Shown here one piece after another: positions 12,450-22,931 of a DNA stretch of 64,000 bases. Positions within the stretch are counted from its first letter, which is position 1. The number at the start of each line of letters is the position of its first letter. The DNA is from Platycnemis pennipes (Eukaryota > Arthropoda > Insecta > Odonata > Platycnemididae), in NCBI GenBank assembly GCA_933228895.1, contig OW121857.1, forward strand, positions 3,100,001 to 3,164,000, given 5' to 3'. Below the pieces are notes generated by a model, which saw only the letters and a list, made by a program, of their open reading frames with translations, was not told where the DNA came from and searched no databases. The translations under genes were made by a program, and so were the position numbers.

Positions 12450-12690
12450 ACGCATTTTAAACACTGAGAGCAAACCTCGGTTTCCTGTGGGACCACCAAT
12501 AATAATTAAGAGGTCAGAGGCGAGAAAAGCGAGCATACTCGTCGAAAAAGCAATCGCGGGCAAACTCGACGACATTCCGAGGTGGTGCTGAGTTACCCTT
12601 GAGAAAGGTAGGCCTTTCAAAAAGATATTGACATCTGTGAAGACGCTGTGAATTGGCGACGGGAGGCCGCCAATAATGGGGAACATGCAC
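12450..12690 (+). repeat. RTE 5' non-coding region fragment
   Basis: It aligns by eye with about 46025-46235 of the main RTE copy, sharing AAACAC.GAG, GAAAAGCGAG..ACTCGTCGAA, CATTCCGAGG and TTGGCGACGGGAGGCCG. It marks the 5' end of another RTE copy whose body continues, interrupted, at about 13445. Confidence 0.7.
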
Positions 12691-13444
12691 TATTTGTTAT
12701 AACTCTTTGAATGTGAAGTTTATTAGCTAAATTGTGCTTGGCAAAAATTTTGCTGAAGAATTAAGGTGTGTAACAAAGAGTTTACTCTTTGAAATTTGTA
12801 CTTTTTCGGCAGCTTAAAAACACGACGTCATCGCATGACGTCACGGCACGGTATCACTAAGGGCGTTGTTTATCTGTTTATGCGTGGAGGTAAGTTGTTA
12901 AATGAATACTTGGCGATAACGTATGTATTTATCTCATTTGTTTAATGCAATAAACGATTGTATTTCGATTTTTTATTTACATAGTATAGATGGTAACGAG
13001 CAAATCGTCCATTCATTATTTAATGCCGGTTTAGTGCCCAAGAATTTCTACTACGCCTATGCAATCGCTGGTTTTTTTTTAAGAAGAACGCCGCCATAAG
13101 CGAGTCAACCAAAGGGAATTATCGGAATGTGCTTTTTTAACTATTTTTTCAGTCATCGTTTCGTTCGAGAAACGGCTAAAAACTTCAAAAAAATATATTC
13201 ACTTTGTTTTCTGTTAAAAAAAATGTCTATCTCCGTATCAATATGGAACCTATACCGTGCAGTGACGTCAGAAGACGTTTCAGGTCACGTGACATTTGTT
13301 AATTTCCTGGAACATTTTAATATCATTTAATAATCTTTGTGGTGGGCGTAGAAAAAATTGGGTTATATATTTAAACTGGTGCGAAAATTTCACATCAAAT
13401 ACATTATTAATCTTCGAGAAACAAATTTCAATCATATTCCCCCA
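12691..13444. other. No gene recognised (interrupts an RTE copy)
   Basis: AT-rich. CRE-like TGACGTCA sites lie at 12836-12843 and 13263-13270. It separates the RTE 5' leader from the RTE endonuclease-end fragment and may be a later insertion or diverged RTE sequence. Confidence 0.4.
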
Positions 13445-13920
13445 TATCATACCTGAAATCCAAGACAATGAAGACAAAATTGATGAAAATAAGGCAAGTA
13501 GAAAAATCGAAAGAGATTCGACATCGGCTGGCTTTCCAGAAAGCAGTTGGGGACCAAAATGAAGATCATGTAACTGAGTAGGAGAGCAAAAAAAATTATA
13601 TTAAAAAGCAGTTTCTTGACTCAATAAACTATTTCATGAAGCCGCAAAAGATAACCATGGGTGGAGAAAAGATGCCAGGAAGAAACCATCTTTAAAAAGT
13701 GATGTTTAGACAAGAATATTATAACTAATCCTTTTTATGCATGATATGTAAAGCATGTATAGTGTGAATTCACCTCACGTCACACGTTCAATTGAAGAGC
13801 ACGTGGTTGAGTAAGGAGAGGAAGAAAGGAGGAAAAAACATTCATGAAGCCACACAAGATGACCATGGGAGGAGAAAAGATGCCAAGGAGAAGACATTGA
13901 TTTTAGAAGAAGTATGATAA
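13445..13920 (+). pseudogene. RTE LINE fragment with an internal duplication
   Basis: 13445-13720 aligns with about 47335-47555 of the main RTE copy, the linker after the endonuclease (GCAAGTAGAAAAA..., TCAGCTGGC/TCGGCTGGC, GCAGT.GGGGACC). A stretch of about 52 bp at 13633-13684 is repeated with changes at 13842-13893. Between the two lies a short piece resembling the CR1-like 3' end (about 13725-13785: TTTTTATGCATGATATGTAAAGC...GTGAATTCACC). Many frame breaks; no function. Confidence 0.65.
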
Positions 13921-13980
13921 TTCATAGCATGGAGATGAAAATATACTCCTTGTGTAGGCTTCCGCGGGTTGTCTTGCTTG

Positions 13981-14198
13981 AAAATGCTGGTCTTCCGGGA
14001 TTTCCTCCGCGTCGGTCCATAATTCCTGAGACGACAGTTTCGCCGGCGTTGCAGAAGACTTCTTCATGTTAATGGAATGTTCCACTCTTCAAGTGGCTCC
14101 ACTTCACTGACCTGAAGAAGGCGACTGCAACGCCGGCGAAACTGTCGTCCCAGGAATTATGGACCAACGCGGAGGAAATCCCTGGAAGACCAGCATTT
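13981..14198. repeat. Foldback repeat with a hammerhead-like motif
   Basis: The left arm (about 13981-14073) and right arm (about 14108-14198) are inverted copies of about 90 bp with few differences, separated by about 35 bp. The right arm holds CTGAAGA (14112-14118) and GAAAC (14138-14142), separated by 19 nt that contain a GGCG/CGCC pairing. The same pattern is present on the opposite strand in the left arm. It is non-coding and resembles an inverted dimer of a PLE terminal repeat. Confidence 0.75.
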
Positions 14199-14299
14199 TC
14201 ATGAAAATATACTAGTACGAATTCTAAAGAAATGCAACTCCGCTGCAAGGGTTTAATGTTTGAAACATGTCCTAAAGCCTGAAAGATAATTTAGGATGA

Positions 14300-14832
14300 A
14301 TGATCTTTTCAAAGCAATGCAAGTATAAAACAACGTAGCACATGGAATTATGAAAGTTGTATATAGAACAGTAAGAACAACTTCAAGATACAATGCCTTG
14401 CGGGACAAGAATGGAGAACATTTGTTTCAATGAGAATATTTGTAGCAATGATATAATAAGAGCCACTTCGATACGAAATTGATCGAAGAGGAAAATAAGG
14501 TCGAAAAAGATGGTTTGTGGGACTCAGTAGTAAGAACAGAACTCGACGCAGCAGTATGGAACTTGCCAATAAGTAAGCCTTTTACGATATCTAGAATTCA
14601 TGACATATTTGCCTAGTTCATCAAAAACGCAGTAGAAAAGACATTTATCAGGCTTTAATAAACCATCTGTGACATGGGAAGTGAATAATGGTAACCCCTA
14701 CACCTAATCAGAAGACGGTTTAGACTAATAAGTGTTTCGGGTCTTTAACCCATACTACACATGCATCGAAGATAATGACTGAGATCATTCACAGAAGAAA
14801 AAAACGAGAAGCAGAAGATTTTCTTGAGGAGG
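14300..14832 (+). pseudogene. RTE LINE fragment (RT N-terminal half), split by a solo LTR
   Basis: This stretch aligns by eye with about 47725-48240 of the main RTE copy. Shared landmarks are GGGACAAGAATGGAGAACWTTTG, AACTCGACGCAGCAGTA, the YISxIHD-like block and CATGCATCGAAGATAATGAC..GATCATT.ACAGAAGAA. It is badly frameshifted. At 14832 the LINE sequence stops and an LTR begins. The LINE resumes after 15646 with ATTCATGCAAAGCAAGGGCACAAGAGATGCAAT-type sequence matching about 48258-48290. Confidence 0.75.
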
Positions 14833-15646
14833 TGCGGCATTTTTTGGTACCCCCCCCCCCCCTCTCCCCTCGTTGGCCATTACCCCTCGGCGGACTATTT
14901 ACCCTCCGGACTTAGCCGCAGGACTTGCACGACAGGCGTAGCTGCACGACAGGTGGAGCCAACGACGCCAACAATGCCTACGATTCCAAAATGCTTTTAT
15001 TCCGGACTGCAGCGTTCCGACAAAGCGTGCCGCCAAATCGCGCCTGACCGGGGTTTCCATCACTAATATATAGCTCCCAGAATGCGAATGAAGACCAGAA
15101 GTTTGGCCATCGTACAAGCCGTTATTTGGTGTTCTCCCGCCGGAGTCCAAAAGGAGTTCCTGATGCTCCAATGATAAACTTCCACCTCGCCCACTTCACC
15201 CATACCACTTTCCCTACCCATCAAAATCTACCTATCCACGTAAACTCCATTCCACTTTGACCTTGCCGAAAACGTCCCCTCCTTATGCCGGAATATACCT
15301 CCCCTCTGTTCGAGTCGAGACGGCAACGAGTTCACTTCTTGGCTACGCCCGTCGGTCCCGAGTTAGTCCTTTTGGAGACTTCGTCATTCTCAGGAGTCTC
15401 CTAGGGACCATGGTCTATTGTTGCAAGTTATTAGCGTTTCCCTGAATTGGAAAGAGTATTTTCAATTGTTGGTTTATACTTGCCTTGTCTGTTTTTTTTA
15501 CTACATTGTTTGTTATAGCTAGATTCTCATACTTTTTGTTTTTGTTCTGTTTTGACCTCATCTTGCTCACCCGAGTTTGAAAATAGTTTTCGTCGCCTGG
15601 ACGAGCGTTACTCGTGAAATCATTTTTTCATCCGGGAAACGCTGCA
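14833..15646 (+). repeat. Solo LTR of the Gypsy family
   Basis: It starts TGCGGCATTTTTTGG and ends CGCTGCA. It is collinear with both LTRs of the complete element (19283-20110, 27235-28065), including the poly-C tract, a TATATAG box (about 15069) and the final GAAACGCTGCA. It is clearly diverged from them and lacks the expanded CGCCGTC repeats of the intact element. Flanks are GAGG on the left and GAGT on the right, a 4-bp target duplication with one difference. It lies inside an RTE copy. Internal sequence was presumably lost by LTR-LTR recombination. Confidence 0.88.
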
Positions 15647-15700
15647 GAGTAATTATTTGAATTCATGCAAAGCAAGGGCACAAGAGATGCAATGTTTTTC
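15647..15700 (+). pseudogene. RTE copy continuing after the solo LTR
   Basis: The segment AAAGCAAGGGCACAAGAGAT matches AAAAGTAAGGGTACAAGGGA of the main RTE copy at about 48265. It shows that the solo LTR split a LINE. The match fades beyond about 15700. Confidence 0.6.
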
Positions 15701-16840
15701 ACAAGCACTGCGAGTGATAGCATTTGAGAGCTTTACTCCCAGCTTCAATTTCGTGTTCGTTTCCTGCGAAGCAAAGTTTTCCTCGCAATGCAAGAGAAGG
15801 GACTCGAAATGACGAAAGTGAATTAAAAAAATGACGACGTACTGGCATTTTGTATATCAAGGCTCTGAAGTGGTAACCACGGCATCGACCAGGTTCGAGT
15901 GATCGAATATGAAGGGCCAAGCCGTGCAAAAAAGCATGGAACACAATGCTTAGGTTTACGTGAGATTATGACTGTCGATAGGTTGATTCCTGTTTTGATT
16001 CTCGAGAAGTAAATGATTTCGCCGCGATCGTCGGTTCGTTACGTACAGAGTTCGTTTTGATTTCCTCACCGAAAACGAATTTCTGATGCGAGGCATTGCT
16101 GATGAAGTGGAAAGTTTATGATATAACAATAATATAGTAATATGTAATGACCTGTCGGTTATACAAGTACAACATATGACTTATTCATACAAAAAATACA
16201 TACAAAAATACATGCAAAGAAGAAACAAGCAGTGAAAAATATAGGCTACAAAAATCTATCACTCAAAAACTCATCAACGCTGTAGTAGCATTTATAAATA
16301 AGCAGTTCTTTTAATTTATATTTAAAAACATTTTGGCTGGCTAAACGTTTAATTGAAATAGGAATCTTATTATATATCATTGAGGCTGAATGGTGAGGAC
16401 CTTTCTTGCTTATGTTTAGTGGCTGATTAGCCATATGAACATTTTAACTACCACGTGTCTCGAATGGCAATGAATAGCAGAATTTGGCAGAAACAGGTGT
16501 CGATTACTTCTGCTACCACCAACATGGAACAATTCAGGATACAAATACATGGAATAGTGATATGGCATATTGCACATGGCATAGAGATAGATGTCATATC
16601 GCTGTTACTGCAATTGTTGTTGTTGCTTACAATTTTGATGTGGTTTAAGTTTGTATCTTGCTTGTGAATGTTAAAACGAATGCTTTTAAAACGTGTGTTT
16701 TGCCGAGTCTTAAAATCCATGTTGCATAAAGAAACCAATGAATACCATTTAAGGGGATACTCTTTGAATCGGCCTAAAAATCAACCATTATTTCTCATCG
16801 CAATTTATTTTCTCACGTTTAAAATCACTCGCAGGTAATA
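15701..16840. other. No gene recognised
   Basis: AT-rich sequence with short overlapping open frames (16448-16738 minus, 16455-16667 plus) and no motif. Confidence 0.5.
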
Positions 16841-16994
16841 TAGGAGAGTAAAAAAAACTAGCACTTTTGCACAATATATTTAAAATTATAAAATTTCACA
16901 ACACGTTTAAAAAATTATAAAATTGCACAATACGTGCAATTTTATAATTTTAAATATGTTGTGGAAAAGTGCTAAAGTTTTTTTTACACACCTA
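16841..16994. mobile_element. Palindromic MITE with TA target duplication
   Basis: The inverted terminal repeats are about 50 bp: TAGGAGAGTAAAAAAAACT on the left and its near-complement ending ACACACCTA on the right, continuing inward through AGCACTTTT..CACAA and a TTTAAAATTATAAAATT block. It is about 154 bp and non-coding. TA dinucleotides at 16839-16840 and 16995-16996 flank it, fitting a Tc1/mariner-mobilised MITE. A related copy is at 38537-38626. Confidence 0.8.
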
Positions 16995-16996
16995 TA

Positions 16997-18859
16997 ATGT
17001 CTCACATCCACTACGTGATGCCTGAAACATTGAACAGTACACTCAGGTAGGTTTGTCCTGCCTCCTCATTCGAACGTCAACCACTTCACATCACATCACA
17101 TTCGAGCCAGCCAATTGAAACGCCCTACGCAGAACGGTTACATCTCTGCGCCGAATTTCGTGGCTGTACATCTCCCGTGAAAATGGATGAAAACGCGAAA
17201 TTTTTGAGGATGTGAGTTTCACGCATTTGCTAATAGTTTCAAATCCGGTTCATAAATGTCAGTGGGAGGACATCGGCGAGGCCAGGATCTCTGGAAATAA
17301 GGTCCGGAGCGAAGAGAAGGGGAGAGAGAGGAGGGTGGATCTTCCTGCCTGCCGAGCTGAAGTAACGTTTCCCGGATTGAGTCCACGTTCGGCAAACACT
17401 CTCTCCATAATACGACGGAGGGGGGGAGGGTCATAGCCCAGGCCGCCGACAGAGGGTGCTGAAGGGGGTTTTGACAGCGCATTCACTTCTGCCTCCTGCC
17501 GCTAGAGTGGGGTGAGCGCCCAGCCATTGATTCGCGTTCCCTCGTCGCAGAGAGAGAGTGTGTCGTCCGGGTCACTCCAACCAACCTCCTCCTCATGCTG
17601 CTGCTGCACGGCCAAGGAGATCCGCTTCCTCCTCCGACGACGACATCGCGAGATTCAAGCACCACGATTTCAAAGGCGTGTGATTCAAATTCCGATCTGG
17701 GCTCTCGGGAATATTTCGAATTCTTATTATTCCAAATTGCATGCGCTAGCTTCACAGAAAGACTGATCCTCCAAAATTCCTTCGCCCCTTTTAAAGGTAT
17801 GAACTCTCATTTGGTCTCACTCCATCCATGGCAAGGGTCGGAAAACTTTGAAACAGAAGAGCGAAAAACTGCCACTCACAAGCGTTTAAATAGCATTCAA
17901 GAGACAATAATATTTTTTTACATGCATACTACTATATCGTTATTATCTAGTGGCGATTCATTTAAAGTCCTTGAACCAAGTTGCTTTTGGCTAATGATCA
18001 TGCTAAGATTCATTTATTGATGCAATATCTTCTTAACCCGTTAGCGGACAAGACGGCTATAGCCATCATTCAGACGTAGTCTTGACGTTTTACGCCGTGC
18101 AAATTTAAGAGCTCGAATATTGCATGACGGATATTTTCGCCGATGAGTAAGTAGTCAGACACACGAGGAAGGTATGATGTCCAAGGAAGGCGAAATAATT
18201 ATGCGAAGTGTCCCTGTAGATTTTTAAACACTGTTCTTTTATTAATGTGGAAAAGGTGGTCCTTAGTATTTATCTCAAGTGACTAGCTTTCGGTTACCAA
18301 GGACATTCACGGATATCTCCATTATCTACTTGTTGGCAAAGTGTAAGTTACAACTCATAAAATATTGGGCATCCTTTGAATTATCGTAAAGTTAATTTAA
18401 TAATAATTCTGTTGATATATTCAATTTTGACATTTTAAGTCTATTATTGGTTATTTCCAGCCAGTTAGCATAAGTTGGTTTAATCAATACAGTACGCGTC
18501 CCCAGCTCGGATCCTTAGGAGACCGACGCCACTTCGTGCTTCGGAGTTTAAGGCCTACTCCAGGAAATTTTATTTTGGGGGTCCCCGACGCCCAGGTTGT
18601 GTAATATGCGTCGCCAGCTTCGACTTGGGTGCCACGGAGATGGCACCCGTCTCTTCAGATATCCCTCCCTCCTTGATGGGAAACGAGCCACTCTCGCAGG
18701 TATCTGGAACACTGGGATTCAATTCGACAAAGACATTGCACAAATACAAAATCGATGCGGCGAAGAGCTCGCACAAAATTACTTTCCTGTTTATGTGAAA
18801 CAAGAACAAAATTTAACAACTCTGATGCGAATGAAATGCAATTAGTGAGATGACGTGAT
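16997..18859. other. No gene recognised; GC-rich middle
   Basis: 17240-17700 is GC-richer, with overlapping frames on both strands that show no known domain. A poly-G/C run is near 17410-17425. I found no consistent exon with clear splice signals. Confidence 0.4.
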
Positions 18860-19282
18860 AACACATTGATGACATGGATGGGGATGATACAATCCAAGTT
18901 GAAATGATTACGACATGCATGATTTCTTTGCAGAAGTGATACCCACGGACTTTGAGAAAAACGTCATCATCCCCATTGCCATAGAGAAGAGGGCTGAGAG
19001 TTGTGAACGTTTTAGGCCTGACGACACATGACTGGAAGATATTGACAAGAAATCATCTACAGAAGAATAGAAACAAAAGCAGAGTTCCTGAATGACGACA
19101 AATTTGCGTTCAGAAAAAACAAGGGCATAAGAGAAGCGATTTTGGTCCTCAGGTTACTTATAGAGAAGAGAATAGAGAGAAATCTACCAACGTGTGTGGC
19201 GTTTGTAGATTTGGAAAAGGCATTTGACAACGTGGATTGGAACATTATGCTAAAGGTTCTGAAAGACATTGGAGTATGCTAC
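18860..19282 (+). pseudogene. RTE LINE copy, left part, interrupted by the Gypsy element
   Basis: The sequence matches about 48050-48435 of the main RTE copy. It includes an N..DFEKNVIIPI-type segment, a FRKNKG/FRKSKG region and an intact 42-codon block with LLIEKRIERN..TCVAFVDLEKAFDNVDWN (RT motif A region). It has upstream frameshifts. It breaks at 19282, exactly where the LTR begins, and resumes at 28066. Confidence 0.85.
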
Positions 19283-20110
19283 TGTGGCATTTTTTGGTTC
19301 CCCCCCCCCTCCCCCCCTCGTTGGACATTACCCCTCGGCGGACTTATTACCCTCCGGACTTAGCCGCAGGACTTGCTCGACAGGCGTAGCTAACGACAGG
19401 CGGAGCCAACGACGCCAACAATGCCTACGATTCCAAAATGCAACGATTCCGGACTGCAGCGTTCCGACAAAGCGTGCCGCCAAACCGCGCCGTCAAACCA
19501 CGCCGTCCAACCACGCCGTCCCCTGACCAGATGCTCTACCACTTATATAGCCCCCAAAGTGCGGATGAAGACCAGAAGTTAGGCCATCGTACGAGCCGTT
19601 ATTTTGTGTTCCCCCGCCGTAGTGAAAAAAGAGTCCCGGATCACCCAATCCTAAACTTCCACCTCGCCCCCTTCACATCATGCCACCTTTTCCTCCCCTC
19701 AATTTGCACCAATGATATTCCACGTTAAACCCCATTGCACTTTGACCTTCCAGAAAATACCCCCTCCTTACCCCAGAGAATACCTCCCCTCTCACGCCCT
19801 CTGTTCCAGTCGAGAAAAAAAAGAGACGACATCGAGGCGAGGTGAGAGGAGAGTAGTGTTAGTCGATTCTCCTTTGTGCGCCATGGACTTTCGGTGCAAG
19901 TTATTAGTTTTCCCGAAATGGTGAAGAGTATTTCAATTTTGTTGGTTTGTACCTTGTTGTTTAAATACAGTGTTTGATTAGTTAGATTGTCTTACTTTTG
20001 TGGTTCTTTCTATTTCTGACCTCATCTTGCTCACCCGTCTTGGAAAGAATATTTGTCCTTTGGACAAGCGTTTCTCGTGAACTGCTGTTCTTCTTTCGAG
20101 AAACGCTGCA
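19283..20110 (+). repeat. 5' LTR
   Basis: TG...CA ends. A 13-nt-scale CGCCGTC(A/C)AACCAC expansion at about 19487-19522 is absent from the solo LTR at 14833-15646. It is nearly identical to the 3' LTR. Confidence 0.95.
19543..19550 (+). promoter_or_regulatory. LTR TATA box
   Basis: TTATATAG is present at this position. The equivalent TATATAG occurs in the 3' LTR (about 27498-27504) and in the diverged solo LTR (about 15069), so it is conserved across LTR copies. This supports a role as the promoter TATA element. The transcription start itself is not visible. Confidence 0.6.
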
Positions 20111-20112
20111 TT

Positions 20113-20128
20113 TGGTAGCAGAGCGTGG
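20113..20128 (+). other. Primer-binding site
   Basis: TGGTAGCAGAGCGTGG lies two bases downstream of the 5' LTR. TGG is the complement of a tRNA 3' CCA end. The matching tRNA was not identified. Confidence 0.7.
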
Positions 20129-20297
20129 TTACGTGTCTTTTCATAGCAGGTGGTGAGTGTTCCCATTTGAGGATTTTGCTTGATTTTCTCTGTGTAACTA
20201 GATTGTTTCTCGCTTCATATTTCTCCAGTGTTTCAATTTTGCTTTGCTTTTTTTCGCTGAGTCAGGGTTCGTGTTTTCCGCTTTTGTCCCAGCCACC

Positions 20298-22931
20298 ATG
20301 ACTTCTGATTCAGATGACCCTTATGCGAAAAATTATCGCACTACTGCTCTGGATAGGAGGGCCAGATTAAATGGAGAGACTGTGGTTTCACTTGATAATA
20401 CCGGAGTTTCAGTAGACGAACTCTGCTTGGTTGCTCAAACCCAAGAATGTGACTTTCGGCAATCTGAAATTCCACTCCCAACCCAAGTTCAGGTGAATTT
20501 GCCTAGGTCCTCGGCCATTGAAACTCTTTCTACTCATTTGGTCGATTTGCCCGATTCCTTGCCACAAGAATCTCCTCCTACCCAAGTTCTGCCGGTATTT
20601 CCAGAGGCTACTTCTAACGCGGCGGAACCAAGACGAGTTAGGTCGGCACTACCACTATCCGAAGGGTTGGCCATTGTCAAGCAAAGGATCGCTGATTTTC
20701 CTCCCTTTGATGTTTCCAGTGCCGAAAATTGGTATAATCTGATGTTGAATCTGACGGAATTAGTCTCTCTGTCGCTAGTTCCTTTATCAACGTTGTTGAG
20801 TTTGGTTATTCCTAAGTTACCCTCCTGTTGGCATCGTTTCTGGCTTTCTATGTTAAGTCAAAATTTTTCTTGGGCCCAGATTACCATAAAACTTTGGAAT
20901 GAAATAGTCAGCGATCGGGAATTCGATCGGCTTATCGCTTCCAAGGTCAAAAGATTCCAGTTCCCTCGCAAAACACCGCGTGATTTTGTGTCTGCCATTA
21001 GAAACGCTGTGTCTGCATTAGGATTAGACTATTCTGAGAGCCAGATTGTTCATTTAATTTTTCAAGGTTTAAATCCTATCACTATTTCCGCTATCAAGAC
21101 GCCCACCCCGCCGTCTAGTTTCGAAGAGTTAGACGTTGTCATTGGTCGTGCGTCAAAAGCATTAATGGATGCAGCTGATTACGCTAACACCTTTCACGGC
21201 GTATCATTTTATGCTCCTCCTGCCGTTTCTAGGCAAGTTGTATGTTCCTATTGTCACAAAGCTGGGCACTATGTCAGGGATTGTCGTAAAAAGCACCGAA
21301 GAGGACGGGCTTCCGCAATCAGTCTAATGAGTGTTCACAAATCTCCCGATATCAATTTGCCTTTGCTACCTATTTCATTGCAGTCAGCATCTTGTAATGC
21401 CCTGATTGATACAGGTTGTTCAGTCTCGATTTGCGACGAGAATTTCTTCACTAGCCTTGGTTCTTCGGCTGATAAACTAAAGAGAAAATTCAATTCTATC
21501 GAACTTTTGACGGTCGCTGGACAACCTTTTCGAGTTAGTTGTTCGGTGCAACTTAAAATTAAGATTGATAAGTACTCTTGGGTTCATGAATTTTATTTAG
21601 CAGACATTCCATTCCCTGTCCTTTTAGGGATTGATTTCATTCGTAAATCGAAACTTATTATTCATACTAATGGTGTCGCGTTTGAATCGGCGCCATGTCA
21701 TTTAATTCATTTTTGTTCAAACAGTCGAGCATCGTATATCCCTCAAGCGTTTGCAGAACACATGTCCGCTGGAGACGAAATCGTTGATTCTCGGAATAAT
21801 TCTCTACTTCCATGTGAGGATTTGGTGAGTCAGTTGAAATTGTTGTTGTCTAATTATCCCGATGTTGTAACCCAAAATCTAGGAGTGACATCGTTGATGA
21901 CTTATGAAATTGAATTATTAGACGAATGTCCTGTCAGAAGTCATCCTTTTCAGCTCTCCCCGCCGAAAACCCTCCTGATGAAGCAACATGTGCAGTCGTT
22001 ATTAGATAAGGGAATTATCGAAGTTTCTAATTCAAACTGGTGCTCTCCGGCCTTTTTGATTCCCAAGAAAAATGGTTCGCAAAGGTTAGTTGTTGATTAT
22101 CGTAAGCTTAACAGACAAATTAAGAAAGACGGTTATCCGACTCCTTCTGTGGAACACGCTTTTCAGTATCTGGCTGATGCCAAGTATTTCACTATTCTAG
22201 ATCTTAATTCTGCTTTTCATCAAATCCCGCTGTCTGAAAATTCAAAGAAATACACAAGCTTTGTAACGTCTTTTGGAATGTTCCAGTATACAAAATTACC
22301 GTTTGGCTTTGCTAATTCCAGTCAAGTATTTACTCGTTTGATAAACGAGGTTTTGAGTGATCTGTTATTTTCGTCTGTGTACCCTTATATTGACGATATA
22401 TGTATCTATTCTAAGAATTCCAGAGATCACGTAACTCATGTCGGAAAGGTTCTTAGTAGGCTTCGGTCCGCTGGTCTGACTATTTCTGAAGAAAAGATTA
22501 AGTTGGGCTGCACTTCAATCGCCTTTTTAGGCCATCTAATTTGCAATGGAACCCTTTGTGTCGATCCAGACCGGATAAAACCCATCGAATCCTTTCCTGT
22601 TCCGAAGAATACGAGAGATGTGGCCAGATTCCTGGGCATGTGTGGGTTTTATTCCAAGTTCATACCAAGGTATTCTGAAATTTCTATTCCTTTAAATCAC
22701 CTAAAACGTAAGAATGTTGCTTTTCGCTGGTCAACGGTTGAGAACGAGGCTTTTGTTGAGCTCAAGAAAGCGTTGATGAATCCACCTGTGCTAACTTTTC
22801 CTCGTTTTGACGAGGAATTCCATTTGTTTGTGGACGCCAGTGGTTTGGCGTTAGCCGCCGTATTAAATCAGAAAGTAGATGGTGATTTTGCCCCTGTGGC
22901 ATACGCTAGTAAAAACCTTATTGCCACATGA
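20298..22931 (+). CDS. Gypsy Gag-Pol polyprotein, N-terminal part (Gag, protease, RT, start of RNase H)
   Basis: The open frame extends upstream to 20244, but the ATG at 20298 has the strong context GCCACCATGA and is the better start. Numbering from it: a Gag region at about 1-310, a CCHC zinc knuckle (CSYC..GH....C) at about 316-329, and an aspartic protease with DTG at 371-373 and LLGIDF downstream. RT follows, with RLVVDYRKLN, LDLNSAFHQI, KLPFGFANS and the catalytic YIDD at 697-700. RNase H starts with FVDASG. Gag and Pol share one frame, with no gag/pol frameshift. The frame ends at 22931 after a single extra base near 22918-22920, within RNase H. The product would copy element RNA into DNA in virus-like particles, but as it stands lacks most of RNase H and all of integrase. 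Confidence 0.93.
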   Translation: MTSDSDDPYAKNYRTTALDRRARLNGETVVSLDNTGVSVDELCLVAQTQECDFRQSEIPLPTQVQVNLPRSSAIETLSTHLVDLPDSLPQESPPTQVLPVFPEATSNAAEPRRVRSALPLSEGLAIVKQRIADFPPFDVSSAENWYNLMLNLTELVSLSLVPLSTLLSLVIPKLPSCWHRFWLSMLSQNFSWAQITIKLWNEIVSDREFDRLIASKVKRFQFPRKTPRDFVSAIRNAVSALGLDYSESQIVHLIFQGLNPITISAIKTPTPPSSFEELDVVIGRASKALMDAADYANTFHGVSFYAPPAVSRQVVCSYCHKAGHYVRDCRKKHRRGRASAISLMSVHKSPDINLPLLPISLQSASCNALIDTGCSVSICDENFFTSLGSSADKLKRKFNSIELLTVAGQPFRVSCSVQLKIKIDKYSWVHEFYLADIPFPVLLGIDFIRKSKLIIHTNGVAFESAPCHLIHFCSNSRASYIPQAFAEHMSAGDEIVDSRNNSLLPCEDLVSQLKLLLSNYPDVVTQNLGVTSLMTYEIELLDECPVRSHPFQLSPPKTLLMKQHVQSLLDKGIIEVSNSNWCSPAFLIPKKNGSQRLVVDYRKLNRQIKKDGYPTPSVEHAFQYLADAKYFTILDLNSAFHQIPLSENSKKYTSFVTSFGMFQYTKLPFGFANSSQVFTRLINEVLSDLLFSSVYPYIDDICIYSKNSRDHVTHVGKVLSRLRSAGLTISEEKIKLGCTSIAFLGHLICNGTLCVDPDRIKPIESFPVPKNTRDVARFLGMCGFYSKFIPRYSEISIPLNHLKRKNVAFRWSTVENEAFVELKKALMNPPVLTFPRFDEEFHLFVDASGLALAAVLNQKVDGDFAPVAYASKNLIAT

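Noticed and set aside
17212..18020. Coding exon in the 17.2-18.0 kb GC-rich patch
   Set aside because: Frames on both strands overlap, composition is repetitive, and no conserved domain or paired splice sites are visible.
22918..22931. Programmed ribosomal frameshift in Gypsy pol
   Set aside because: The break lies inside RNase H rather than between gag and pol, and no slippery site with a downstream structure is evident.
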